Part shown: in pieces, positions 55,192 through 63,123 of the stretch
Layout of the letters: every line of letters begins with the position of its first letter
Numbering within the stretch: position 1 is the first letter of the stretch
From: Alteromonas sp. KUL49
GTDB lineage: Bacteria; Pseudomonadota; Gammaproteobacteria; Enterobacterales; Alteromonadaceae
Direction: 5' to 3'
Assembly: GCF_006538345.1 (NCBI RefSeq)
Contig: NZ_BJKL01000003.1
Coordinates: 412,408 to 476,407, forward strand
Length of the DNA: 64,000 nt
Translations under genes and position numbers: made by a program
Notes under the pieces: model-generated
Told to the model about the DNA's origin: nothing
What the model saw: only the letters and a program-made list of their open reading frames with translations
Databases searched by the model: none

Positions 55192-55698
55192 CTAAGGGCG
55201 TTCTTGTAATGCTTTGGATTCTTCGTTTGTGGTCACCATAATATTTTCACCATCAAAATTATCGAACAACCGTTGATGACTCACCCTTGAGAAGGTATCG
55301 GTTCGATTATCATAGTCTTTTATCCAGTCTAGCAACATATCGAGGTTTGCATCCTGTGCTTCCTTACTCTCATATTTGTGAGGCTCCCATGGTCTAGCTT
55401 TAGCATTGTCGACACACACAGATGTAGGAAGATTCAAAAATACAATTTTGTCCGCATGAGGTGTCACTTGCGATATCAAATCTGCGTAGCAACCTTCGAT
55501 GACCCAGTGCGTATTCTTATTGAGAAAACTGGTAATTTTTTCCATAGACTCATTAATGGGCATTCGCTCGGGAGGCGAGCTCGGCAACCAGGCGACAGTA
55601 TCCAAATCCAAATGCCCTACCCCTTGGTATTCACTCATTGCTTTTGCAAGAGTCGATTTACCAGCACCAGAATTTCCAAATATTAATGTCTTCGACAA
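55192..55698 (-). CDS. P-loop kinase/ATPase-like protein
   Basis: A 168-residue protein with Walker A GNSGAGKST (residues 8-16) and IVFLNLPTSVCVDNAKAR after a short Walker-B-like region. The size and pattern fit adenylate-kinase-like or topology-modulation (FlaR-type) proteins. The phosphate acceptor, if any, is unknown. It is the first of many small minus-strand genes in the next 7 kb. Confidence 0.75.
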   Translation of the reverse strand: MSKTLIFGNSGAGKSTLAKAMSEYQGVGHLDLDTVAWLPSSPPERMPINESMEKITSFLNKNTHWVIEGCYADLISQVTPHADKIVFLNLPTSVCVDNAKARPWEPHKYESKEAQDANLDMLLDWIKDYDNRTDTFSRVSHQRLFDNFDGENIMVTTNEESKALQERP

Positions 55699-55738
55699 AA
55701 CATCTACTCCTATTGAACCTCAAGCTACCAAGATTGAT

Positions 55739-55939
55739 TTAACTCTGCTGTTGCTTCCAATCGTCGGTTAACAAACCTGCATAACCCCAGTCTTGGTCTT
55801 CGATTTCTTGAATCACTACATGCGTATATTCGGGTTTTTTACCCAATACCCTTTGCAGTGAATGAGTAATATCAGCAACAATTTCAGCTTTTTGCTCTCT
55901 TGTCGCGCCTTTGGTAATTTGGACATTAACATATGGCAT
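55739..55939 (-). CDS. 4-oxalocrotonate tautomerase-like protein
   Basis: A 66-residue protein with the family N-terminus MPYVNVQITKG, so Pro1 would be the catalytic base after removal of the methionine, and Arg in GATREQKAEI. Such proteins form hexamers and isomerise keto/enol substrates. The substrate is unknown here. Confidence 0.88.
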   Translation of the reverse strand: MPYVNVQITKGATREQKAEIVADITHSLQRVLGKKPEYTHVVIQEIEDQDWGYAGLLTDDWKQQQS

Positions 55940-56015
55940 TCAATTATCCCTTTGCTTCCAATAATTTCCTAAACGTTATAACGCGCGTAACAACCACGCA
56001 CTCGACTACAACCAA

Positions 56016-56423
56016 TCACAACCTAGAAGGTTCAAAAGTGGGATATCGTGGAATTTCTGCGTCCAGGTCGTCCCAGTTAGCCTTTGAATCTACAAAATTG
56101 TGAGACATAGGCCGTTCATCAATAGCGGAATCTAGTAGTCCAAGTCGTAACCTCAGAAACTCGGGGTTATCAGCATTTGAACTGTATATTGGTGATGCAC
56201 ATACGGAGCAAAAATGTCTTTTCTTGCCCGGTTTAAACTCATAGTACGTCAGCTTATTACCCGGATCGTTAACTTTGAATTCTTTCGTATTAATAAAACC
56301 ATTGGTCGCATATGCTGTGCCGCTATTCTTGCGGCATAGTGAGCAGTGACAATGAATAATATCGCTAATGGCGCCATGTAACTCTACGTGAATAGCGCCA
56401 CATAAGCACGAGCCTTTGTACAT
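56016..56423 (-). CDS. GFA-family protein
   Basis: A 135-residue protein with the zinc cysteines of the glutathione-dependent formaldehyde-activating family: GSCLCGAIHVEL, HCHCSLCRKNSG and FCSVCASPIYSS. Family members may bind glutathione or thiols; the activity of most is unproven. A second GFA protein lies at 60954-61343. Confidence 0.9.
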   Translation of the reverse strand: MYKGSCLCGAIHVELHGAISDIIHCHCSLCRKNSGTAYATNGFINTKEFKVNDPGNKLTYYEFKPGKKRHFCSVCASPIYSSNADNPEFLRLRLGLLDSAIDERPMSHNFVDSKANWDDLDAEIPRYPTFEPSRL

Positions 56424-56479
56424 ACTGGCTTCCTTTGAATGTTTGATGAAGTTACTTAATGCTATTCGGGTTTCTGAAA

Positions 56480-56692
56480 CTACTCGACGACCTTCACCTC
56501 TGACTTTTCAGGTGTTGCCCACTCATGACAGAGGTCTCCCACATAGCTAATCACTTCGTTTTGTAAAATATGGTTGGGGATCAAGATATCCTCAGCTTTG
56601 CGCTTTTTGCCGTCAGGGCCCGAATAAAACACCAACCATTCTCCATTTCTATTTGTGACTTCGACCCTTGTACCAAAAACGTCTAGTTTCAC
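56480..56692 (-). CDS. Conserved small protein (DUF7661-like)
   Basis: A 70-residue protein with the segments MKLDVFGTRVEVTNR and LCHEWATPEKSEV. I recall similar proteins of unknown function in proteobacteria as DUF7661, which I cannot check. It precedes GFA in the same direction, 56 bases apart, and follows LysE after 11 bases. Confidence 0.65.
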   Translation of the reverse strand: MKLDVFGTRVEVTNRNGEWLVFYSGPDGKKRKAEDILIPNHILQNEVISYVGDLCHEWATPEKSEVKVVE

Positions 56693-56703
56693 AGCCCCTC
56701 CGA

Positions 56704-57333
56704 TTACCGTTCAGACACAGAAAGCAGAACTCCCGCGCTAATAAAGGTACTTCCAGTCAACCTATTGAAAAATTTGGCTCGGCCCCTCTTTAAAATCCAG
56801 TCTGAAGAGCAAGCACCTAAATAAGCATAAAACACCAACCAGCCCAGTTCTAATACAGCAAAGGTAGAACAAAATACGAGATACTGAACCATCAAAGAAT
56901 CGTTTGGAGAAATGAACTGAGGAAAAAGTGCGGTAAAAAACACGATAGCTTTAGGGTTACTGGCACCAACGAGAAAACCACTCCTAAAAAGAGACCATTT
57001 AGCTCGACTTACAAGTTGACTATCTACTGATTTGACCTGGTAGCTGTCTTCTGAAGACGTGAATGCTTTGTACCCCAAATAAATAAGATATGCAGCCCCA
57101 CCCCACTTAATAACGGTAAAAACAAACTCAGATGACGAAACAACAATCCCGAGACCAGTAAACGAAAGCGTCATAATACCTAAAATGGCGGTTAAACTGC
57201 CCAATGCGGTACGGAGTGACGCATGAAATCCAGCAGTCACAGCTTTGGTCATACATAACAATACACTAGGCCCGGGTGATGCAGTCAAAACAAAAACCGC
57301 AATAACGTAAAGTAGCCAAGTTTGAAATTCCAT
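56704..57333 (-). CDS. LysE-family amino-acid/metabolite exporter
   Basis: A 209-residue membrane protein with six hydrophobic segments. The typical sequence TASPGPSVLLCMTKAV (18-33) and GASNPKAIVFFTALFPQF mark LysE/RhtB exporters. It probably exports an amino acid such as homoserine or threonine or a related metabolite. Two more members are encoded in the next 4 kb. Confidence 0.9.
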   Translation of the reverse strand: MEFQTWLLYVIAVFVLTASPGPSVLLCMTKAVTAGFHASLRTALGSLTAILGIMTLSFTGLGIVVSSSEFVFTVIKWGGAAYLIYLGYKAFTSSEDSYQVKSVDSQLVSRAKWSLFRSGFLVGASNPKAIVFFTALFPQFISPNDSLMVQYLVFCSTFAVLELGWLVFYAYLGACSSDWILKRGRAKFFNRLTGSTFISAGVLLSVSER

Positions 57334-57382
57334 ACCTTTATCCCCTCATCTTAACTAACAAAGAACAGCGCGCCTCAAAAAC

Positions 57383-57901
57383 TTACTTTTCTATCGAAGT
57401 GTGAGCCAATATTTCGGCAATTCTATCCCTTAAAAATGAGTTTTTATCGAGACACTCGTCAACAGGACTATTTAGCGTGAGTACAAACGTTGTGAAATCC
57501 GGCAGTTGGTAGGCAACATAGGTGTCACATAGCTTCATTTTACTTCCTGTGAAATGTGCTTTAACTAACACTCCAGAAACACTTAAGTTTTTAAATTCTC
57601 CATAAACAGGCTGAGACTCTACTATCGCTATATCGGGATAGGAACTTTTGGAACTATCAATTAACGTATCAATAATTAACGTTACGTCTATTTGTTCCCC
57701 CACTTCGACTAAGGCTCCTGTTGCAAAAAAGCGTGGTCGATTAGGATTTAACTTAAACACAGTAAATCGATCACTAAATGCTTGAGAATCAATTGAATCT
57801 ACCCAGCTTAGGCCTGAAATGGCCACACCAGACTTCGCATCATAGAATTGATGGTCACTGGCGAAACCAGCCAAGGGTACTAAAAGCAAAACAAACACCA
57901 C
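57383..57901 (-). CDS. Exported hypothetical protein
   Basis: A protein of about 172 residues whose N-terminus VFVLLLVPLAGFA is a signal-peptide core, cleaved near ASD. The mature part is beta-rich with two pairs of cysteines late in the chain (KLCDTY and ECLDK). No family is recognised. The GTG start at 57901 lacks a good ribosome site. Upstream in-frame sequence is FYSFFKLAVV, so the true start may be a little farther back. Confidence 0.55.
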   Translation of the reverse strand: MVFVLLLVPLAGFASDHQFYDAKSGVAISGLSWVDSIDSQAFSDRFTVFKLNPNRPRFFATGALVEVGEQIDVTLIIDTLIDSSKSSYPDIAIVESQPVYGEFKNLSVSGVLVKAHFTGSKMKLCDTYVAYQLPDFTTFVLTLNSPVDECLDKNSFLRDRIAEILAHTSIEK

Positions 57902-58038
57902 AGCAAGCTTAAAAAAATGAGTAAAAATACTGCTGGGTTTTTTTGCAGTGTATTGAAGGTGTCATTAAACGTCCTTTGTTAATTATAAGAAATAGTCACT
58001 TGAGCTACATCCATGTACCGTGCGGCCAAGAATGCCCC

Positions 58039-58404
58039 CTAATCCTGATTTAAGCCAAGCTCTTTTTGTTTCTTCTTTGTCAACCCGAGCGAAACAAGTT
58101 GATAAGACGCTTTTAGATAGTATTCAAGTTCTTCATCTTCTTCAGCATTGCAATCAAACTGCTGGATCCATTTCATTCCTCTGCTCGCCAAGTATGGTGC
58201 AGGTCGATACCCTGCTTTTTGTTCAAGGAAATAGTAATTCTGTTCTGATGTTTTAAAAGTGAAAGCGGGCTTGCTTTCAGATTCCCAACCACCAATGGCA
58301 AAGACTTTCCCACCCACTTTCCACACAGAGGCATTACCCCACTGTATGACATTTGTCGTTGCAGGTAGCTCGCTACAGAATGTATTAAATTCGTCGTAGG
58401 TCAC
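58039..58404 (-). CDS. MmcQ/YjbR family protein
   Basis: A 121-residue protein typical of MmcQ/YjbR: MTYDEFNTFCSELPA, then VWKVGGKVFAIGGW and SRGMKWIQQFD. The fold is like the CyaY-type DNA-binding helix-and-sheet proteins; exact function is unknown. Spacing to the nitrilase-like gene is 24 bases. Confidence 0.85.
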   Translation of the reverse strand: MTYDEFNTFCSELPATTNVIQWGNASVWKVGGKVFAIGGWESESKPAFTFKTSEQNYYFLEQKAGYRPAPYLASRGMKWIQQFDCNAEEDEELEYYLKASYQLVSLGLTKKKQKELGLNQD

Positions 58405-58428
58405 GGCATAATCCTACTGTGAAAAGTG

Positions 58429-59163
58429 CTATATTCTGACAATGTTACCTTCCCATTTCTCGCTATTATATTCGGCAATCACCAAAGCACTGTCCGTTTC
58501 ATTCGCCGTAGCAATAAGTTTACCTTGGTACCATATGGCGCTTTTACCGCATGGGTGATAGCCCCCCGAAGGAGCATTATGATTGGCCATTGCCACTAGT
58601 GCATTAAAGTCTGAAGAGTAACCTCTAAGCGCACTGGTGTCTGCGTCATAGCCTGACTTGGTGATCAGAACTCCTGCCATGTATACCGATGCTCCATTAG
58701 TGAGGCAATATCTTGCATGAGAAGTCTCGTTAGTATCTGCACATATGGCATTAGCGACGGTTTTACCTCCAATACTTATGAAATGATAGTCAGCACCAGC
58801 GCTAAAATACTCATCCTCTCCCGAATGCAAGTGCATCTTGGTGTACACTTGGGTTTGGCCTTTTGAAGGTAGAATCATCGCCCCAATAGCAGGATGCGCT
58901 TCCGTTCGAAGCGGCGCTCCAACACACACGGTAAGTTCACGATTAGCGAGAAGTTGTTTAATCGGCTCTAATCGTCGATCGTTAAGTTCAAACGCCAACC
59001 CCTTACACAGTTCTGGTTCATATCCAGTAAGAGACAGTTCAGGGAAAACTAAATAAGAAATACCCAGTTCTATTGCAAGCTCAATCGCACTTATATGCGT
59101 CTTGATATTCGATGCAACATCACCTTTTAACGAGGGTACTTGAGCAACGCCTATTTTCATCAC
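58429..59163 (-). CDS. Carbon-nitrogen hydrolase (nitrilase superfamily)
   Basis: A 244-residue enzyme with the Glu-Lys-Cys triad: Glu42 in VFPELSLTGYEP, Lys109 in VYTKMHLHSGEDEYF and Cys141 in ANAICADTNETSHA. Members hydrolyse amides, N-carbamoyl compounds or nitriles. The GYEP motif is typical of a branch related to N-carbamoylputrescine amidase-like proteins, but the substrate is open. Its neighbours are small unrelated genes. Confidence 0.9.
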   Translation of the reverse strand: MMKIGVAQVPSLKGDVASNIKTHISAIELAIELGISYLVFPELSLTGYEPELCKGLAFELNDRRLEPIKQLLANRELTVCVGAPLRTEAHPAIGAMILPSKGQTQVYTKMHLHSGEDEYFSAGADYHFISIGGKTVANAICADTNETSHARYCLTNGASVYMAGVLITKSGYDADTSALRGYSSDFNALVAMANHNAPSGGYHPCGKSAIWYQGKLIATANETDSALVIAEYNSEKWEGNIVRI

Positions 59164-59201
59164 AGAGTCATTTTTCAGTAGTTAGTTTTAAAAAATCAGC
59201 G

Positions 59202-59576
59202 TTACGGCATCGAAAAAGTAAGAATATACTGATGGCCTTCTTTGCTCTGTACAATTTCTTTTTTACCCGTAATACCTAATAACTCACCTCTACCGGAACC
59301 TGGTAAAATAGTAATCTCTAAAGATGAGGTATCTGCAGACATGACGCCATTGTGTATAAGCGTAAATCCTCCAGATTTTCCGTTAAGTACGCCTTCGACC
59401 TCTTCAATCGCACAATATGCAGACGCTCCGGCCTCTGTGCGTTTACTCAGCATTTGACCAACGCCTTTACCAACAAAGTCACCACTGTATACTTTGTCTA
59501 TGGTCATACGCCCAGCAGGATGGCTATCCTCGCTAATTGGGGTCAAATCCACCTCAAATGTACCTTTGGCAATCAT
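59202..59576 (-). CDS. DUF3224-family protein
   Basis: A 124-residue beta-rich protein. Sequences GTFEVDLTPIS, AGASAYCAIEEVEGVLNGK and LPGSGRGELLGITGK are typical of DUF3224, a small barrel resembling allene oxide cyclase. Function unknown. Confidence 0.82.
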   Translation of the reverse strand: MIAKGTFEVDLTPISEDSHPAGRMTIDKVYSGDFVGKGVGQMLSKRTEAGASAYCAIEEVEGVLNGKSGGFTLIHNGVMSADTSSLEITILPGSGRGELLGITGKKEIVQSKEGHQYILTFSMP

Positions 59577-59609
59577 TTTTATATCCTTATACTCGTTAAA
59601 GAAATTGAG

Positions 59610-60227
59610 TTATGCACGTTCGCTTAACGCTAACTTTACACCCAGCGCAGCGAAGCTAGAGGCGAACACTCTTTGAATAAGTACACTGAGCTTATCTGAT
59701 TTAACAATGTATTCGCTAAATAACCCAGAGAGAAACCCATACAGTAAAAATACGGCAAACGTCAAAGCCATGAAAACGCCACCAAGGGTAAACATACTCA
59801 CTAACGCACTTTGAGCTGACGCAGGGATAAATTGAGGCAGAAAAGCAAGAAAGAATATGGATAACTTTGGATTAAGGATGTTCAGCAGAAATCCCTTTAC
59901 CATTACATCAAGATACCCTTTGTTACTACCTTCGTTAGCTACAGACAACGACGAAGAAGAGCGCCACATTTGCCAAGCCAAGTAAAGTAAGTAGGCTGCA
60001 CCTATATACTTTACGAGTTGAAAGGCTATCGCACTGGTATGAAATACCGCGGCAAGACCTAATGCACTGGCCAACAGGGCCGGTATGATACCTAATGTGC
60101 ACCCGATAGCAGCAAAAACACTAGCTCGTTTTCCGATAAATAAGCCCGTTGCCACAGTGTATAAAACTCCCGTACCGGGAATTAACACCACAACAAGTGA
60201 TGTCATTAGAAATTCTAGAGATACCAT
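59610..60227 (-). CDS. LysE-family exporter
   Basis: A 205-residue membrane protein with six helices. VLIPGTGVLYTVATGLF replaces the usual PGP motif (here IPGTG) and GFLLNILNPKLSIFFLAFLPQF is the family hallmark. Probably exports an amino acid or other small metabolite. It precedes another LysE gene on the same strand. Confidence 0.88.
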   Translation of the reverse strand: MVSLEFLMTSLVVVLIPGTGVLYTVATGLFIGKRASVFAAIGCTLGIIPALLASALGLAAVFHTSAIAFQLVKYIGAAYLLYLAWQMWRSSSSLSVANEGSNKGYLDVMVKGFLLNILNPKLSIFFLAFLPQFIPASAQSALVSMFTLGGVFMALTFAVFLLYGFLSGLFSEYIVKSDKLSVLIQRVFASSFAALGVKLALSERA

Positions 60228-60269
60228 AAAAAATCGTCCTTAACTTTCAACTTTATGATTGTTGGTAGT

Positions 60270-60909
60270 TTAGCTACTTCTCAGTAGCGCTAACTTGGCA
60301 CCAAAGCCTATAAAAACAATACCGGTAATCGAGTTTAGCCAACGTTTAAATCGCTCGTTATTTGCGGCGTATTTAACCCGGCTAAGGGCCATAACCATTA
60401 GTGCAAACCAGAGGAAATTAACAATAGCATGGGCCGTTACCAAGGTGTACGCATCAAAAGCAGAACTCCCCTGCGACATAAACTGAGGAAAAGCCGCTAA
60501 GTAAAACATTGAAACTTTTGGGTTCAAGGTATTCGTAACAAACCCCTCAAGAAAGGCACCAATTAATGAAGGCGCACTGCGTGGTACTTCGCGAACTTTT
60601 TCATTCAAAGACGTTTTGGTTGATATGGCACTCTTTAGCGACTTGATACCAATCCATATAAGATAAGCTGCCCCGAGCATTTTAAAGATAAAAAAATGCA
60701 GTAGCAGATTGAACTAGTAACAATGAGATCCCGAAAATAGATAAAGTGCCATGAACATAAAAGGCACCCAAGAAGCCAGCGACGTTGGCGAAACCCGCTT
60801 TACGTCCCCACAAACTAACGGTTTTAGTGACTAAAAAACCATTTGGCCCAGGAGAAACCACTAAAAGTGTTGCCACTGCAACAAACGCCAACACATTATT
60901 TATATCCAT
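60270..60909 (-). pseudogene. LysE-family exporter, frameshifted
   Basis: Two frames make a LysE-type protein of about 212 residues. The first (60909-60682) begins MDINNVLAFVAVATLLVVSP and has SPGPNGFLVTKTVSLWGRK; it breaks after ATAFF. The second (60680-60270) resumes with KMLGAAYLIWIGIKSLK and includes NTLNPKVSMFYLAAFPQF. Removing one base from the seven-A run (plus) at 60690-60696 restores ATAFFIFKMLGAAYL. As with the other breaks, an error is likely. Third member of the family in the region. Confidence 0.85.
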
Positions 60910-60953
60910 AATTGTTCCTTTACGTTGATGGAACCATTACTGCGTTAGTATGA

Positions 60954-61343
60954 CTAACTAATCCCTTTTTCTAGTTTGGTAAGATTACGCATATTTTCTA
61001 TCCATTCCAATTGAGATTCACAAAAAGTGTCAACGGCTGGCGATAAATCATCGATATTGTCTAATGCGCCCAAGTGAATGATGGTCAGCCCTATATATTT
61101 GGGATTCTCATTATAGATTGGCGTACCGCAGGTTGCGCAAAAGCTTTTGGATGCATTTTCAGACACTTGAACCCGTGTGAGCGTGCCACTCACTAAAGAA
61201 AATTCATCAGTCGGTACAACTACATAAGTTGAAAATGCGCTACCGTTCATTTTACGGCAAAGATTACAGTGGCAATTGAGAATAGCTTTGATGTTTTTAG
61301 AGGTAACAAAAGTTACCTCTTTACAGTTACAACTTCCTTCCAT
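60954..61343 (-). CDS. GFA-family protein
   Basis: A 129-residue protein with zinc-binding cysteines at GSCNCKEVTFV, NCHCNLCRKMNGSAF and FCATCGTPIYNEN. Similar in length and motifs to the GFA protein at 56016-56423, so they are paralogues. A 13-bp palindrome lies 24 bases upstream of its ATG. Confidence 0.9.
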   Translation of the reverse strand: MEGSCNCKEVTFVTSKNIKAILNCHCNLCRKMNGSAFSTYVVVPTDEFSLVSGTLTRVQVSENASKSFCATCGTPIYNENPKYIGLTIIHLGALDNIDDLSPAVDTFCESQLEWIENMRNLTKLEKGIS

Positions 61344-61366
61344 GAAATCCTCTATGTAGCGTTAAT

Positions 61367-61379
61367 ACTCATTATGAGT
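61367..61379. promoter_or_regulatory. 13-bp palindrome upstream of the GFA gene
   Basis: ACTCAT, one base, ATGAGT: perfect six-base arms in the 121-base gap before GFA. Position and symmetry suggest an operator; no regulator is known. Confidence 0.4.
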
Positions 61380-61464
61380 TAAACAATGATTGTTCAGGAA
61401 AGTTCCACTGAATTAATAGCGCGGCTCAGTACGCCCGACAGCGCTTAATCAAGTATTTACTGTC

Positions 61465-62022
61465 TCATTCAATGGCTGAATAAGGATTTTCCGCTAAAAG
61501 GTATGCTCTAAGATCCGCTTTTTGAGGTTGGGCATTTAACCACTCTCTTATTTCCTTTATTTTAGCGTAGTTGTCTGTGCCAAATTTAGATTGATAGATT
61601 TCAGCAAAGGTATTTGAAGCACTTTCTTCTCTTATTTTTGTCTGCCATTGCTGAGTGACAAGGTTGTTCAGCGAGCCTGCAATTCCCTCAGACTTGAGTA
61701 GCTCCCATTCACCTTTATCTAACCAAATTCCGCCAACAGCAGTACTGTAATCTACTCGGTGGGGCGTTTTTGCGGATACTTTGAACTTCCTCATGATTGT
61801 GCCCGTCACAGGACACAATAAAGCTGAAGCAGTGTCATCGAGTTTATCTTCAGACCATTCGGTTGGTTCTGGAATTTGATGCTCAGGGTTTTGTTCTTTC
61901 CAGCTAACAAAGTCTTCGATTAAGATCCAATTGCCTTCACAGTTAGTACACGTATGGCCTCTAAAAAGTCCGTCAATAAAACTGGGACGCAACACGCCAT
62001 TTTTACAACTTGTACAATTCAC
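61465..62022 (-). CDS. Zinc-ribbon (zf-TFIIB-like) protein
   Basis: A 185-residue protein starting with CTSCKNGVLRPSF and CTNCEGNWI, a two-CxxC zinc ribbon of the TFIIB type, then LLCPVTGTIMRKFKV and a second WLDKGEWELLKS segment like the first ribbon's tail. Such proteins are widespread, function unknown. It is divergent from the STAS-like gene at 62321. Confidence 0.78.
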   Translation of the reverse strand: MNCTSCKNGVLRPSFIDGLFRGHTCTNCEGNWILIEDFVSWKEQNPEHQIPEPTEWSEDKLDDTASALLCPVTGTIMRKFKVSAKTPHRVDYSTAVGGIWLDKGEWELLKSEGIAGSLNNLVTQQWQTKIREESASNTFAEIYQSKFGTDNYAKIKEIREWLNAQPQKADLRAYLLAENPYSAIE

Positions 62023-62320
62023 ACTTGATCCTTATGTCATATATCTTTTCGATAATACTACTACATTTTTTAAGAGGGTTTTAACCAAGATTACTAATTT
62101 CTCAGTGTCAATTATTAACGGAGGGACGTCGTTATATCTCTGGCAGCAATATTCTTTCGATAGCTATGCGCCCGTCGAAGAGTGAAAATAATCAATGATG
62201 TTTCAGTCGAAAGTAGCATGAGTAGTTACGTGCATTTTTATGCGTCTTTACCTATAACTTAAAGAAGACGCAGATGCCTCTTCTGTTCGTTTTTTATATT
62301 GGTAATCGGGCGAATTTAGC

Positions 62321-62662
62321 ATGTCAATTTTTCAACCACATGGTCAATATTCTATGTTGGTAAGCAACAGAATATTCCACGTTAAATGCATAGGTGCTTG
62401 GAATGCAGAGACTATGAAACTCTATGCTGCAGATGCATTAGAGAAAACAAAGCTCTTGTTTGGCAAACCTTGGGCAATGATCAGTGATATTGATGAATGG
62501 GAATTAGCAACACCAGACGTAGAACCTACACTTATTTGGCTGCTTAATCAGGGGGTGAAAAATAATTTGGTTCGAGAAGCTGTAGTAAACGATCACGGAC
62601 GAATAAAACTAAAGCAATTTAATGTAAGTATGCCTGACGATCCAAGCAAGAGAATGGCTTAA
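62321..62662 (+). CDS. STAS-like hypothetical protein, possibly frameshifted near its end
   Basis: A 113-residue protein with the layout of the protein at 45309 (ISDIDEWELATPDVEP compared with FVDMRGW). At the end, another frame continues with REWLNAEGFAY and stops at 62684. The shift lies near 62640-62648. If one base of AA at 62644-62645 is extra, the protein would be about 120 residues and its tail would have the expected EWL helix. This is weaker than the other breaks. Function unknown. Confidence 0.5.
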   Translation: MSIFQPHGQYSMLVSNRIFHVKCIGAWNAETMKLYAADALEKTKLLFGKPWAMISDIDEWELATPDVEPTLIWLLNQGVKNNLVREAVVNDHGRIKLKQFNVSMPDDPSKRMA

Positions 62663-62795
62663 TGCAGAGGGGTTCGCGTATTAACGATTTCGAATATCGG
62701 CATGATTATGTCTCTCGAGCTACAACGATCGATTTGCACTAGCTCATGATGTATTGTTACGATAGTGTTAACTAAAATAATACAAAGAATACGTC

Positions 62796-63097
62796 ATGCA
62801 ATCATTCAATTCGTTCGCAGACTTCTACCCCTACTACCTTGAAGAGCACAGCAACCAGAATTGCCGACGCTTACATTTCGTCGGTTCTACCCTTGTTCTG
62901 GCCATTATCGGATATGCTCTTGTTACGCAAAACTGGCTTGCTCTGTGGTTTGTGCCACTCGCCGGTTATGGATTCGCTTGGATTGGCCATTTTTTTACGA
63001 GCACAATAAACCTGCGACCTTCAAACATCCATTCTACAGCCTTATGGGTGATTGGGTGATGTACAAGGACATATTAACCGGCAAGGTTTCAATGTAA
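62796..63097 (+). pseudogene. DUF962 (Mpo1-like) membrane protein, frameshifted
   Basis: Two frames make about 100 residues of a DUF962 protein: FADFYPYYLEEHSNQNCRRL and LHFVGSTLVLAIIGYAL in the first; FFYEHNKPATFKHPFYSLMG with the conserved His in the second, then DWVMYKDILTGKVSM. Adding one base to the T run at 62990-62996 reads GHFFYEHNKPATF. Yeast Mpo1 is a dioxygenase that acts on 2-hydroxy fatty acids; bacterial members are not defined. An error is likely. Confidence 0.85.
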
Positions 63098-63123
63098 TAC
63101 AATAAATGGTGCTGGTAGACACA

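Noticed and set aside
55192..62022. Integron cassette array
   Set aside because: The small same-strand genes recall cassettes, but gaps are mostly shorter than an attC site and no repeated element or integrase was seen.
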